A DNA stretch of 64,000 bases, taken from Endozoicomonas sp. SESOKO1. Its GTDB lineage: Bacteria; Pseudomonadota; Gammaproteobacteria; Pseudomonadales; Endozoicomonadaceae. Below the pieces are notes generated by a model. That model worked only from the letters and a program-made list of their open reading frames with translations. It ran no database searches and was not told where the DNA came from. The position numbers and the translations under genes are program-made. The stretch covers positions 1 to 64,000 of the forward strand of contig NZ_JAHHPP010000247.1 in NCBI RefSeq assembly GCF_024606265.1, given 5' to 3'. Below, in pieces: positions 17,109 to 26,485 of this stretch (position 1 is its first letter; each line of letters starts with the position of its first letter).

Positions 17109-17432
17109 TCATAGATCAGGGTACAGGGCTTCAATGCTGTTAAACGTATCGTTCAGTTGAAGAAAAAGAGGGTCAAAACGATCTGTTTCCACTTGTTGCC
17201 CTGATTGTTCAAGGTCTCCGGCAATTATTGCCAGTTGTTCCGCTCCGACGATGGCCGCACCACCTTTAATCCGGTGGGCAAATTTGGCAACAAGGGTCGT
17301 TTGTTGATTGTTGACCGCAGCTTTCAAATTCAGAATGTCTTCCCGGGTGCTCTGGAAAAATGTTGATAACAACTCTTCCAGAAGCACCTCATCACCGTCG
17401 GTAATTTGATGTAAATTTTCCAGATTGATCAT
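17109..17432 (-). CDS. HPt (histidine phosphotransfer) domain protein
   Basis: The 107-residue protein is a single HPt domain, an intermediate of phosphorelays that accepts phosphate on a histidine from a receiver domain. The signature FAHRIKGGAAIVG contains the predicted phosphorylated His (about residue 53), and four amphipathic helices fit the whole length. GGAAG lies just upstream of the ATG. It lies downstream of the DUF1631 gene on the same strand with a 172-base gap. No histidine kinase or response regulator is in the window, so its partners are encoded elsewhere. Confidence 0.9.
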   Translation of the reverse strand: MINLENLHQITDGDEVLLEELLSTFFQSTREDILNLKAAVNNQQTTLVAKFAHRIKGGAAIVGAEQLAIIAGDLEQSGQQVETDRFDPLFLQLNDTFNSIEALYPDL

Positions 17433-17604
17433 AAGACTTCCTGTACAAATCGATAGTAAATTAGTTTTTCGCCATTAAACTCCAGTGCTTTAGTCAGTTG
17501 CCTGCCCAATAATCAATGTCTATGCCCGTGTTGAGATAAACAGGCCTGAACAGTTCTCACCTTTTTCAGCTTTTGCCTTACAGTGGCTATCCCAGGCAGC
17601 GTTA

Positions 17605-19527
17605 CTAATGCTTTTTGAATCGCTTAAGAACGGCCTGTATAGCCCGGTCGAAAACAGGGTTCTCTTCCAGAATACGGACAGAACCGTCTTTGATTTCCTT
17701 TTTGAGTTCGCTTCCAGAACGCTCTGCAACACGCATTCCCGAGCTGTTGACAAAAATATATCGACGACTGTCTTTACTGAGCCGGGCAAGCTTGCAGCGG
17801 AGATGATGTGCGTCGCCTTGGCCAATAAATTCAACCCAATGACCCGGATGAAGTCCATCAATGATGACCGGGGCAAATGAGGCGTGGTGCTCCTGCGCGT
17901 CAGCCACTTCATCCTGTTCATCAAGGACCAGTTCAAGCGCCTGAGAGCCTTCGGTTGCTTCTGGGTTGGGTTCAGACAAGAGTGGATCTTCCAGGCTCAG
18001 CCCGGACTGTCCGCAGGAAAGAATAATTTCCTCGGAGTGATCTTCCGTGGGACTCTCGGCCTGAAAGTCAATGGTATAGTCATCGTCGGACTCTGTTGCC
18101 AGGATCTCCTCTGGTTGTTCGTTGGGTTCCGCAGGCTGGTTTTTTGAACTCTCAGGCTCTGGCTGCAGGATGATATTCAGGTTGAATTGAAATCCATCAA
18201 GACATTCCTGAAGTACATCGGGGTTTTCACTGTGGTCAGAGATGATGGTGCGGACAGTATGCTCAATCAGTAGCAGCACATGTTTGGTTAATTGAGGGTC
18301 CCGGCAATACAGCATTCCTGCAGACGTCAAGTCGTTTAATAAAAGGCGGGCCGGATGCTTTCTGTCGGTTAAAAAAGCATCATTCAGGATGGCCTGTTTT
18401 AAAATCGGGATCTGCAATAATGCAATGGTTTTTTTTACCTCATCAGGCAGGTTGTGATCATCCAGAATGTACTCAAACAACCAGCCAACCATATTGATGA
18501 GGTCTTCATGATGGCGTGAAAGGTTTGGGTTAACTCCCTGTATTTCCAGGGCATCGACCACTGAGTTGTGTAGGTTTTTTATTGAAACGTGTTGTTCAAG
18601 AATTTCCAGTTGCAGTGAGCTGAGGACATTGGCCAGATCAATAGCCCTGACCCTGTTAGCCTTGGCCTCAGGGATGAGCTCGTCTTCTGCAAGCATGTTT
18701 TCCAGCCGGGATACCAGCTTCTCAGCAAAGCTATCCAGAAACTGTGGATTATCAATGTCTGGATAGTAATTCTGTTGAGGAGTTGGTTGTGTTCGGTCCG
18801 GGAAGCGGGATGAAGATACGGGGTTGTGACTTGGGTGACTTGGGTCGTAGACTGTGTTTGCTTTCGATCGCTCAACCGAAGATGACTGTTTGGGACCCAG
18901 CCCTTTATGGAGAATTAACTGGTCGGCTTTAAGCCAGAGTTCATCAGCTGCTTTACTAAGATGGCTGGCAAACCAGCAGAACAATTGTTGTTCAATGTCA
19001 CGATCCGGATGGAGACTTTCCAGAGCCATGGCGAAACTTTCGCAGATACGCTCCGGGGTCGCAGGGTAAGTGCCGTCATGCCGGGGATAGGTGCTCTCGA
19101 GACTGCTTTTGATTCTGCAAATACGTTCAGAGTTTTTACTGCTCTCAAAATCATTGGTTGCAGAAAGCCAGAGGAGTTGATGATCAAGTTCAGAATTATC
19201 CAGTAATTCAAGCGTTAAGACGCCTTCTTGCGGTTGAGGCTGTTCATTGTCTGTGCTGGTCAAATGATCGAGGAAGCTTTTTTTAATTGAAGATTCAGAT
19301 TTCTTCAAACGGTTTTTGATATCGATCCAGCGCATCATGTCCTGATCGTTTTTGATGTCTTCCAGGTTGGTTTGTAATTTAGTTGATAAAACAGCAAACA
19401 GCGTGTCGGACTCAGGATAAATGATTTCTTGAACCAGTTGATTTAACTCGGAAAATAGAATGCTTTGCGGTGGTTTGTTGTCACCATCTGGGCTCAGAGG
19501 AATAATGTTGGAGGACTGAATTGACAT
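17605..19527 (-). CDS. DUF1631 family protein
   Basis: This is a large cytoplasmic protein of about 640 residues. The C-terminal part has the DUF1631 signature, a beta-rich stretch with LHPGHWVEFIGQG, RCKLARLSKDSRRYIFVN and GMRVAERS. The middle is helical (NRVRAIDLANVLSSLQLEIL, then MVGWLFEYILDDHNLP and ALLQIPILKQAIL), with an acidic Glu/Pro-rich linker near 465-540. Its molecular role is not established. The start is uncertain: I use the ATG at 19527, but GTG 19551 and ATG 19548 are in frame and none has a convincing ribosome binding site. An HPt gene follows. Confidence 0.8.
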   Translation of the reverse strand: MSIQSSNIIPLSPDGDNKPPQSILFSELNQLVQEIIYPESDTLFAVLSTKLQTNLEDIKNDQDMMRWIDIKNRLKKSESSIKKSFLDHLTSTDNEQPQPQEGVLTLELLDNSELDHQLLWLSATNDFESSKNSERICRIKSSLESTYPRHDGTYPATPERICESFAMALESLHPDRDIEQQLFCWFASHLSKAADELWLKADQLILHKGLGPKQSSSVERSKANTVYDPSHPSHNPVSSSRFPDRTQPTPQQNYYPDIDNPQFLDSFAEKLVSRLENMLAEDELIPEAKANRVRAIDLANVLSSLQLEILEQHVSIKNLHNSVVDALEIQGVNPNLSRHHEDLINMVGWLFEYILDDHNLPDEVKKTIALLQIPILKQAILNDAFLTDRKHPARLLLNDLTSAGMLYCRDPQLTKHVLLLIEHTVRTIISDHSENPDVLQECLDGFQFNLNIILQPEPESSKNQPAEPNEQPEEILATESDDDYTIDFQAESPTEDHSEEIILSCGQSGLSLEDPLLSEPNPEATEGSQALELVLDEQDEVADAQEHHASFAPVIIDGLHPGHWVEFIGQGDAHHLRCKLARLSKDSRRYIFVNSSGMRVAERSGSELKKEIKDGSVRILEENPVFDRAIQAVLKRFKKH

Positions 19528-19700
19528 GCTGGCCACATCCCTGTACATCACAATATTATCTGCACGGTATTAAATATCTGCAGAGATAGTTCCTGTCGCT
19601 AAATTTATTATATTGAAATTGAGAACCCCTGATTAGATTGTGTAGCTATTACTGCAAAGTTCTAGCTACCTTTTGTTAAAAATGGCAGCGGCCCAGATGC

Positions 19701-19985
19701 CTATCCCTGTCTGAGTTCCTTGGCTATTTCTTTAGCTTTTTCGAGGGCTTTATTGAATCCATTTTTAAAAAGGTTTTCACGGATCTGTCTCTGGAGTTCT
19801 TCTGGGGTAATCTCCCCATCTTCTGCAGCTGCTTCGGCAAGCTTATTGTCTTCCTTGTTTTGTACAAGCTTTGAAAACTCCTGAGATTGCATTGGATCAA
19901 TACGATCTACCGGTTTGACATTACCTACCTGGCCTGAGTGATCAGAGGGTAGGTTATCAATATCCTTGTTGGTAATGAGTGACAT
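19701..19985 (-). CDS. Small acidic helical protein of unknown function
   Basis: The 94-residue protein starts at the ATG at 19985, where GGAGAG lies upstream; the longer in-frame start at 20057 has none. The N-terminus is Asp/Ser/Pro-rich. The second half is one charged helical stretch (KLAEAAAEDGEITPEELQRQ, then FNKALEKAKEIAKELRQG). I do not recognise a family. Its size and a polar N-terminus with a C-terminal amphipathic helix would fit a small secreted or regulatory protein. It is separated from the DUF1631 start by about 170 bases and may have its own promoter in the divergent region to the right. Confidence 0.6.
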   Translation of the reverse strand: MSLITNKDIDNLPSDHSGQVGNVKPVDRIDPMQSQEFSKLVQNKEDNKLAEAAAEDGEITPEELQRQIRENLFKNGFNKALEKAKEIAKELRQG

Positions 19986-20243
19986 AGTCAGGCTCTCCGT
20001 TGCCCAGTGCAAGCTGGCTTCTGGTAAATGATAAAATATCGCCATTTTTGGCGGCATTGTTCGCTAATGCTTTAGTCCTTATAAAGCTCAGTTTAGATTA
20101 TGAATAGAGATTATAAAAAGATGGAAGGCCCATCTTTTGCTCAATAATGCTGTTGGCTTAAATAAGCTGACAGCTGGTCTGAAGATCATAAAGCCACCTG
20201 TATCACCGCCGACAACTGAAACTAGTACAGCCGGGAGAATACT

Positions 20244-20549
20244 ATGAGCGGTGAGCATTTTACGTTAACGATCAGTCAAAGCACGTCTGATGCCGGCGAT
20301 TTTGCCATACATATGAAGGAACCTGATAAACCTGAGCAGTTGTTAGTTCATTTCAGATTTATGCCACTGGCCATGTTCGATGAGTCTTATCTGGATGATC
20401 TTGTCGGTGTGATGGCGAGGAAGCTGGCAAAAAGAATTATTGAATGGCGTGTAGCTCCCGATGACCCTGACGCAATGGATGCCTGTCAAAATGAGGCACG
20501 TGCAGTCGTTCAGGAAGCGTTGGAAAGAATGAAAAAAAATTCAGGCTAA
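20244..20549 (+). CDS. Conserved-looking small protein of unknown function
   Basis: The protein has 101 residues and no signal peptide or membrane segment. The first half looks beta-rich (HFTLTISQSTSDAGDFAIHM); the second is helical and charged (LDDLVGVMARKLAKRIIEWR, then a terminal helix ending ALERMKKNSG). CGGGAG lies 6 bases before the ATG, and codon use looks like that of its neighbours, so I consider it real. It is transcribed away from the unknown minus-strand gene at 19701 and precedes yhcC by 94 bases. I cannot assign a function. Confidence 0.6.
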   Translation: MSGEHFTLTISQSTSDAGDFAIHMKEPDKPEQLLVHFRFMPLAMFDESYLDDLVGVMARKLAKRIIEWRVAPDDPDAMDACQNEARAVVQEALERMKKNSG

Positions 20550-20643
20550 GCATTGGCCATTAAGTCATGCGTTAAATTCCCTATAGGCTAAACAAGGGTC
20601 TGTCGGTATTTTGTAGTGATTTTTGATGACGAAATAACTCGCT

Positions 20644-21534
20644 ATGGACATGACCCGCTTCGTGAATACTTTTGGCCGTTACCTTCGGCAGAAGTACGGA
20701 GAAAAAGTACACAAAGTTTCGGTGAATGCGTCATTTACCTGCCCAAACCGTGATGGCACTAAAGGTATTGGTGGTTGTACGTTTTGTAATAATGCTTCTT
20801 TCAGCCCCGGCAGCACCAAAGCGGGAGAAATCTCCGAGCAGATTCGCCAGGCACAGGAGAAGGTGGGAGTCCGAACGGGGGCCAGAAAGTTTATCGCTTA
20901 CTTCCAGTCTTACAGTAATACCTACGGCTCTTTGGAAGATCTCAAACGCTATTATGATGAGGCTCTGGCTCAGCCCGGTGTGATAGGGCTTGCCGTAGGT
21001 ACCCGGCCTGACTGTGTACCGGATCCGGTGTTAAAACTGCTGTCGGAGTATCAGGCTCAGGGGTATGAGGTCTGGCTCGAGCTTGGCCTTCAATCCAGCT
21101 TTGATCCTACGCTTGAAGCCATTAACCGTGGTCATACCTTCAGCGATTATGAAGATGCGGTGATAAGAGCCAAGAACTATGGATTAAAGCTGTGTACTCA
21201 CCTGATTGTCGGTCTTCCGGGGGAAGAGCCTGAAGACAGTCTGGTCAGTTTTGACCGGGTCATTGGTTTAGGTGTCGATGCTATTAAAATTCACCCTCTT
21301 CATATCGTTAAAGGCACTCAAATGGCCCGTCAATGGCGCAGGGCGCAGGTTCGGGAATTATCCATGGAGTCTTACACGGATGTGCTGGCAAAGATGATCC
21401 TTCGGGCTCCAGAGGGTTTGCTGTTTCACCGGTTGACAGGTTCCGGGGAAAGACAGTACCTGCTTTCACCACAATGGACAATGCATAAGTGGGATGTGCT
21501 TGGCATGCTCTATAAAAAGTTGGAAGCCAACTGA
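20644..21534 (+). CDS. YhcC family radical SAM protein (TIGR01212)
   Basis: This is a radical S-adenosylmethionine enzyme of 296 residues, 4Fe-4S dependent and of uncertain substrate. The cluster-binding cysteines lie in SFTCPNRDGTKGIGGCTFCN. The match to E. coli YhcC is clear along the whole length, including VGTRPDCVPD, GYEVWLELGLQ, LIVGLPGE and IKIHPLHIVKG. The ATG at 20644 has a weak ribosome binding site; a second ATG lies two codons later. The gene appears to stand alone between an unknown small gene and the Crp-like regulator. Confidence 0.92.
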   Translation: MDMTRFVNTFGRYLRQKYGEKVHKVSVNASFTCPNRDGTKGIGGCTFCNNASFSPGSTKAGEISEQIRQAQEKVGVRTGARKFIAYFQSYSNTYGSLEDLKRYYDEALAQPGVIGLAVGTRPDCVPDPVLKLLSEYQAQGYEVWLELGLQSSFDPTLEAINRGHTFSDYEDAVIRAKNYGLKLCTHLIVGLPGEEPEDSLVSFDRVIGLGVDAIKIHPLHIVKGTQMARQWRRAQVRELSMESYTDVLAKMILRAPEGLLFHRLTGSGERQYLLSPQWTMHKWDVLGMLYKKLEAN

Positions 21535-21718
21535 AAAAAGCAATGAATTTCCCGCTGGATACATGCTTGTGTGGTGGCATGATCGCAGCAATACAGTGCG
21601 TTGTAACGGGTAATAAATCGGGACGGAAATTAATTAACGTCTGATTTATCGCAGTTAAAAAACGAACTAAGTCGTGAGTCTATAGCAAAGAGTTGATTGT
21701 CTCTCTTGGGGAGGAGTT

Positions 21719-22360
21719 GTGCTCCGGGATTTTGATGCAAAGATCTACCATCGATTACTGACGATACCTGGCGGAAAGCCGGTCAGATATGCAGCAGGGC
21801 AGGTAATCTGTTTTCAGGGGGGGGAAGCCAATGCACTTGTAGTGGTTTCCGGGGCTGATATTAAAGTGCAGTATGTTTCTGCATCTGGAAGAAAGTATAC
21901 CCTGGGACAGGAAGAGAATTACTTTGGTGTTCTGGGAGAGATGGAGCTGTTCAGTGGCTCGGGAACACATATGCTGAGCGTTATTGCCGTTAACCCGGTG
22001 GTTGGTTATCAGCTTTCCAGAGAGAAAGTCTTGGGGGCTTTGACCAAAATGCCGGATCTTGCCCTGGATTTTCTGGCCCTGATGTCAAACCGCTATCATA
22101 CGACGGTAACCAGGGCTATGGAGAACATACTTTATGGTCTTCGCTTTAATGCGCTCAAGAGTCTCGTTGATCTTTCTGATGCGGCGGGTCATGGCTTGTT
22201 CCAGATCGCTCAGGATGTTGAAGCTGAAAGTCTGGGTACTTCATCCCGGGCTTACCGGAGGATTCTGAAGAGCCTGATCGATGAGGGCGTTCTGGAAAAG
22301 GAAGGTAGTGCTTTCAGATTTATCAACCTTGATCGGGTTTTTTCAGAAATACAGATATAA
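21719..22360 (+). CDS. Crp/Fnr family transcriptional regulator, YeiL-like
   Basis: The 213-residue protein has an N-terminal cyclic-nucleotide-binding-type barrel (about 10-120, with YAAGQVICFQGGEANALVVV and LGEMELFSGS) and a C-terminal helix-turn-helix (about 170-210, AESLGTSSRAYRRILKSLIDEGVLEK split over two helices). No Fnr-type cysteine cluster is seen at the N-terminus. In E. coli the related yeiL lies beside nucleoside genes; here the regulator directly precedes a nucleoside transporter, deoD and guaD. That makes it a likely local regulator of purine salvage. The GTG start follows GGGGAGG by 4 bases. Confidence 0.85.
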   Translation: MLRDFDAKIYHRLLTIPGGKPVRYAAGQVICFQGGEANALVVVSGADIKVQYVSASGRKYTLGQEENYFGVLGEMELFSGSGTHMLSVIAVNPVVGYQLSREKVLGALTKMPDLALDFLALMSNRYHTTVTRAMENILYGLRFNALKSLVDLSDAAGHGLFQIAQDVEAESLGTSSRAYRRILKSLIDEGVLEKEGSAFRFINLDRVFSEIQI

Positions 22361-22401
22361 ATCAAAAAATGTTCAATTTTTCACAAAAAAGTACCTCTGG
22401 C

Positions 22402-22450
22402 GGACAATTGTCCTTTTTTGCTGTGCCCCTATTGAATCAATATAGGGGCA
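22402..22450. promoter_or_regulatory. Two palindromes between the Crp-like regulator and the nucleoside transporter gene
   Basis: GGACAATTGTCC (22402-22413) is a perfect 12-bp palindrome. Next, TGCCCCTAT (22424-22432) pairs with ATAGGGGCA (22442-22450) around a 9-base loop. No T-run follows the second, so it is not a clear terminator. Both sit where a dimeric regulator would bind before the transporter gene. Which protein binds is unknown. Confidence 0.5.
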
Positions 22451-22531
22451 ATTAAGGCCTGCCTTATTTCTTGTGCTGTTTTCATTGAAAGCTGTTAAAC
22501 CGTTTTTCTTGTTTGTTTGAAGGGGGCACTC

Positions 22532-23758
22532 ATGGGAATCTTCATGAGCCTGTTTGGTATGGCAATGCTGATCGGGATTGCCGTAGTCTTTTCGGAAAAT
22601 CGAAAGGCGATAAATGTATGGACTGTATTGGGTGCATTACTTATTCAGGTTACCTTTGGTGTATTTGTAATGTATGTTCCGGCAGGTCAAACTGTTTTAC
22701 AGGTTGCATCCAATGGTGTGCAAAGTGTTATTAATTTTGCCAATGATGGCCTGGCATTTGTATTTGGGGATCTGGCCCAGTATAAAGTTGGTTTTGTTTT
22801 TGTCATTAATGTTCTGTTTGTTGTGGTGTTCATCAGTGCATTAATCTCTGTTCTGTATTATTTAAATATTATGCAGGCAGTTATTAATGTGATTGGTGGT
22901 GTATTGCATAAACTGCTGGGTACCAGCCGTGCTGAATCACTCTCGGCAACAGCCAATATTTTTGTAGGCCCAATTGAAGCGCCTTCCATGGTCAGGCCCT
23001 TTGTCCAGGGAATGACCCGCTCCGAAATTTTTGCCGTGATGACCGGCGGTCTGGCCTCGGTTGCTGGCGGCACCATGATTGGTTACATCAATCTGGGTAT
23101 TGATATCAAATACATTCTGACCGCCTGTTTTATGACGGCTCCGGCAGGTTTGCTGTTTGCCAAACTGATTTGTCCGGAAACGTCGACACCGGCCAATAAC
23201 GTCAATGATGTCATCGACCAGTCAGATGAGAAACCGGAATCCATCCTGGACGCCATAACTCAAGGGTCCATGGTTGGCTTACAGCAGGTGGCTTGTGTCA
23301 CCGCACTGCTGATCTCTTTTGTCGCCATGATCGCTCTTGTTAATGGTATTGTGGGAGGAGTTGGAGGCCTGTTCGGTTTTGAAGCCCTTACTGTTCAGAG
23401 TATTCTTGGTTATCTTCTGGCACCACTGGCTTTTGTGATGGGAGTGCCCTGGAATGAAGCGACACAGGCGGCTTCTTTTATTGGCCAGAAAATCGTTATC
23501 AATGAGTTTGTGGCCTATATCGATTACGTGAAAGTTGCCTCTGAACTTTCCCCGAAGACTCAGGCCATTGTGACTTTCGCACTCTGCGGCTTTGCCAATA
23601 TCGGCTCTGTGGCCATGGTGGTTGGTGGTCTTGGCAGTCTTGTGCCCGGACGTAGAAGGGAAATGAACACGTTAGCCATGAAAACGCTTCTGGCCTCGGT
23701 TCTTGCCAACTTGATGAGTGGCACTATTGCTGGTTTGCTGGTTGGTCTTGGCAGCTAA
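22532..23758 (+). CDS. Concentrative nucleoside transporter (NupC/NupX, CNT family)
   Basis: This inner-membrane symporter takes up nucleosides. The 408-residue protein is highly hydrophobic. CNT signatures are present: VFISALISVLYYL, GPIEAPSMVRPF, MTRSEIFAVMTGGLASVAGG and KIVINEFVAYID. The GPIEAP form is like Vibrio CNT and NupX rather than E. coli NupC. I chose the ATG at 22532 because AAGGGGG lies 5 bases upstream; the open frame extends to a TTG at 22517. It is followed by deoD and guaD on the same strand, consistent with uptake and breakdown of purine nucleosides. Confidence 0.95.
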   Translation: MGIFMSLFGMAMLIGIAVVFSENRKAINVWTVLGALLIQVTFGVFVMYVPAGQTVLQVASNGVQSVINFANDGLAFVFGDLAQYKVGFVFVINVLFVVVFISALISVLYYLNIMQAVINVIGGVLHKLLGTSRAESLSATANIFVGPIEAPSMVRPFVQGMTRSEIFAVMTGGLASVAGGTMIGYINLGIDIKYILTACFMTAPAGLLFAKLICPETSTPANNVNDVIDQSDEKPESILDAITQGSMVGLQQVACVTALLISFVAMIALVNGIVGGVGGLFGFEALTVQSILGYLLAPLAFVMGVPWNEATQAASFIGQKIVINEFVAYIDYVKVASELSPKTQAIVTFALCGFANIGSVAMVVGGLGSLVPGRRREMNTLAMKTLLASVLANLMSGTIAGLLVGLGS

Positions 23759-23851
23759 ATATTCAAGCCTGTCGACTTCCATTGTTTATTGGCGGCGGCA
23801 GGCTTCGATCAAATAACGTTTCAGAAAGATGTATTGTTGGAGTTTAAGTCA

Positions 23852-24574
23852 GTGAGTACTGCACACATTAACGCGAAGCCCGGGGATTTTGCAGAAACCA
23901 TTCTGATGCCAGGGGATCCGCTTCGCGCCAAGTTCATCGCTGAGAACTATCTGGATGATGCAAGGGAAGTCACTAACGTCAGGGGAATGCTGGGCTTTAC
24001 CGGAACCTATAATGGTAAGCCGGTATCCGTTATGGGGCATGGTATGGGAATACCTTCTGCATCCATTTATTTCCATGAATTGATTACCGTCTATGCGGTT
24101 AAGAACCTGATTCGTATTGGTAGCTGTGGTGCCATTCATGATGATGTAAAACTGATGGATCTGGTGATTGGTATGGGGGCCAGTACGGACTCAAAAGTGA
24201 ACCGAATCCGTTTGAGGGATCATGATTTTGCGGCACTGGCTGATTTCTCGCTGCTTCGCACGGCTGTTGAGCAGGCAGAAAAGAAGGGGCTGTCAGTCAA
24301 GGTAGGTAACCTGTTCTCTTCTGACCTGTTCTATCGACCTGATGAAGATCTGTACCCATTGATGGCCAGTCATGGCATTCTGGGGGTAGAGATGGAGGCG
24401 GCTGCTCTTTACGGTGCAGCAGCGGCACTGGGCGCCAGGGCACTGACAATTTGCACGGTTACTGACCATATTCTCCGTCATGAGGCTTTAGGCGCGGATG
24501 AACGCCGCACGACGTTGAATGATATGATCACTCTGGCACTGGATACCGTTGATCAAATGGATGTCAGGGCCTGA
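23852..24574 (+). CDS. deoD: Purine nucleoside phosphorylase DeoD
   Basis: DeoD phosphorolyses purine (deoxy)nucleosides to the free base and (deoxy)ribose-1-phosphate in the cytosol. From the GTG at 23852 the protein has 240 residues, like E. coli DeoD (239). It shares [23 protein letters not shown] start, [57 protein letters not shown] and [14 protein letters not shown] lies 9 bases upstream. It is 93 bases after the transporter gene and is followed by a strong terminator. Confidence 0.96.
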   Translation: MSTAHINAKPGDFAETILMPGDPLRAKFIAENYLDDAREVTNVRGMLGFTGTYNGKPVSVMGHGMGIPSASIYFHELITVYAVKNLIRIGSCGAIHDDVKLMDLVIGMGASTDSKVNRIRLRDHDFAALADFSLLRTAVEQAEKKGLSVKVGNLFSSDLFYRPDEDLYPLMASHGILGVEMEAAALYGAAAALGARALTICTVTDHILRHEALGADERRTTLNDMITLALDTVDQMDVRA

Positions 24575-24611
24575 TTTCTGCGTCACAGCAGGCTTTACTG
24601 TTAATTTATCG

Positions 24612-24649
24612 AATGAGCGTGGTTTCTTTTTGAATCACGCTCATTTTTT
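24612..24649 (+). terminator. Rho-independent terminator after deoD
   Basis: AATGAGCGTG (24612-24621) pairs perfectly with CACGCTCATT (24636-24645), with a 14-base loop and a T-run directly after. It separates deoD from guaD. Confidence 0.88.
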
Positions 24650-24691
24650 ATAAATGCTTTCTTTGAATCCAGCGAGTCCACAGGCTGTGTT

Positions 24692-26062
24692 ATGAATCAC
24701 GATGATATTCTTTTCGGTATTCTGGGCAATGCTTTCCATTGCCCGGCGCCCGGAGAGTTTGAATTTCTTGAAAATGCCCTGATTACCATTAATGTTGAAG
24801 GTGAAATTCTCGGGGTAGCAAAACCGTCAGAGTACAACAATAGTCCTATCGTTGAGTTTCTGGAATGTCAGGGGCGCATTCTCCGGCTGACTGACCAGCA
24901 ATACCTTATTCCAGGGCTGGTTGACCTTCATTGTCATGCACCACAGTGGCCTCAAATGGGTAAGGGGTTGGATTTACCACTGTATAACTGGCTTGAAAAT
25001 TATACATTTCCCCTTGAGGCTCGGTACCAGGACCTGGATTTTGCCCAGCATGTCTACAGAGATCTGGTGCAGTCAACATTAAGCAGTGGGACAACCAGTG
25101 CGGTGTACTTCTCCAGCATTCATCTTGAGCCGTCCAAAGTGCTTGCAGACCTTTGTCTGGAGAAGGGGCAGCGGGCTTTTATTGGTAAAGTCTGCATGGA
25201 TAACCCGGAACATTGTCCTGATTACTATCGCCAGAGTGCTCAGAAGAGCCTTTATGAAACTGAAGCGTTTTATCAGTATGTCTCCGGTATGGTTGGCAAT
25301 GATGGTTTGGTGTCACCGGTGGTCACACCACGGTTTATACCAAGCTGTACAGAAGGGCTGCTTAAGGAATTAGGGCAGTTTGCTACAGAGAATGAGTGTT
25401 ACGTTCAGACTCATTGCTCTGAAAGTGACTGGACAAGGGAGTACAGCTGTCAGAAATATGGTGAAACCGATATCAGTATCTATGAAAGAACAGGGTTGTT
25501 AGGAAGAAAGACGATTCTGGCCCATTCTATATTCCTGACTGAGAGAGATACTCAAAAAATTCAGGAACACGGTGCCATTATTGCCCATTGTCCTCTTTCA
25601 AACATGTATTTTGCCAATGCCGCCCTGGGAACCAGAGAGATTCTCGACAGGGGACTGCACTGTGGTTTGGGCAGCGATGTTGCGGCCAGTGTTACGCCTT
25701 CCATGTTGCGATCATGCTTTGATGCGGTCAGTCATTCCAGAGTCCGGGAGGAAGGTACTTCAGCGAGGCTGGCATCTGACGTAAGAGGTGAGCCCGGTAC
25801 CAGAATATCTTTTCTTGAAGCTTTCTGGTTAGCCACTGCCGGAGGAGGAAAAGCACTTGATAAACCCATTGGTTTGTTTCAAAAGGGATTTTGGTTCGAT
25901 GCTGTTTTAGTGGATGGCAATATTCAGGATTGTGACTTGAAAATCTGGAAAGCACTGGATGAGCCTTCAGATATTCTGGAAAAGATTATTACAACCGCTC
26001 ACCGGCAGAATATAACGAAAGTGTGGGTAAAGGGTAAGGAAGTTATCAGCAAGAATCGGTAA
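24692..26062 (+). CDS. guaD: Guanine deaminase GuaD
   Basis: GuaD converts guanine to xanthine and ammonia in the cytosol. The 456-residue protein is an amidohydrolase-fold enzyme. Metal and active-site motifs are visible: GLVDLHCHAPQWPQMG, the HCSESDWTREYS strand, AHSIFLTERD, AHCPLSNMYF and GLGSDVAAS. Length fits the family (439-454 residues). It follows the nucleoside transporter and deoD, giving uptake, phosphorolysis and base deamination in one neighbourhood. A terminator lies between deoD and guaD, so guaD probably has its own promoter or relies on read-through. Confidence 0.95.
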   Translation: MNHDDILFGILGNAFHCPAPGEFEFLENALITINVEGEILGVAKPSEYNNSPIVEFLECQGRILRLTDQQYLIPGLVDLHCHAPQWPQMGKGLDLPLYNWLENYTFPLEARYQDLDFAQHVYRDLVQSTLSSGTTSAVYFSSIHLEPSKVLADLCLEKGQRAFIGKVCMDNPEHCPDYYRQSAQKSLYETEAFYQYVSGMVGNDGLVSPVVTPRFIPSCTEGLLKELGQFATENECYVQTHCSESDWTREYSCQKYGETDISIYERTGLLGRKTILAHSIFLTERDTQKIQEHGAIIAHCPLSNMYFANAALGTREILDRGLHCGLGSDVAASVTPSMLRSCFDAVSHSRVREEGTSARLASDVRGEPGTRISFLEAFWLATAGGGKALDKPIGLFQKGFWFDAVLVDGNIQDCDLKIWKALDEPSDILEKIITTAHRQNITKVWVKGKEVISKNR

Positions 26063-26073
26063 TTGTGAATGCC

Positions 26074-26104
26074 GTGATTACAGCCATTTTAAGGCTGTAG
26101 TCAC
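26074..26104 (+). terminator. Probable terminator after guaD
   Basis: GTGATTACAGCC (26074-26085) pairs with GGCTGTAGTCAC (26093-26104) with one G-T pair and a short loop, 12 bases after the guaD stop. The following TCTT is only a weak T-tract. Confidence 0.6.
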
Positions 26105-26485
26105 TCTTAAACAGGTTATTCAGGGTTAGTGTTTTTGAGGTTTTTAAAGAGTGCTTTAGATTTATGTTAATTAGAGTGTTTAATTCTATTAATATGCAAT
26201 CACAATATTATCTTTAATCAGAAATAAGAATAATAAAATTGTCTGAGTTTTGAAGGAAAAATGATATTTGATATTATAATTTAACTTCAAAGATGCTTGG
26301 GGCTTTCATCTTTATTTCCCTTTTATAAAATCAAGCCTGCTAAATGGATTAGATAAACTAAAACTTCAGCTTGGTTGGATAATCCTCGGTTTATTAAGAC
26401 ATATCAATGGGTTACAGAAATATCAATAAAGCCCATGGTGCTTTTGCCGATGTTTTACCTGATAGCTGACTATCAGGATAATGAT
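26105..26485. other. AT-rich intergenic region before the GNAT gene
   Basis: About 380 bases without a convincing gene, strongly AT-rich around 26130-26290. A small hairpin AAAGATG/CATCTTT lies at 26289-26313. The reading frame of the next gene extends back to 26375 but without ribosome binding site or family similarity. I see no tRNA or recognised RNA here. Confidence 0.5.
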
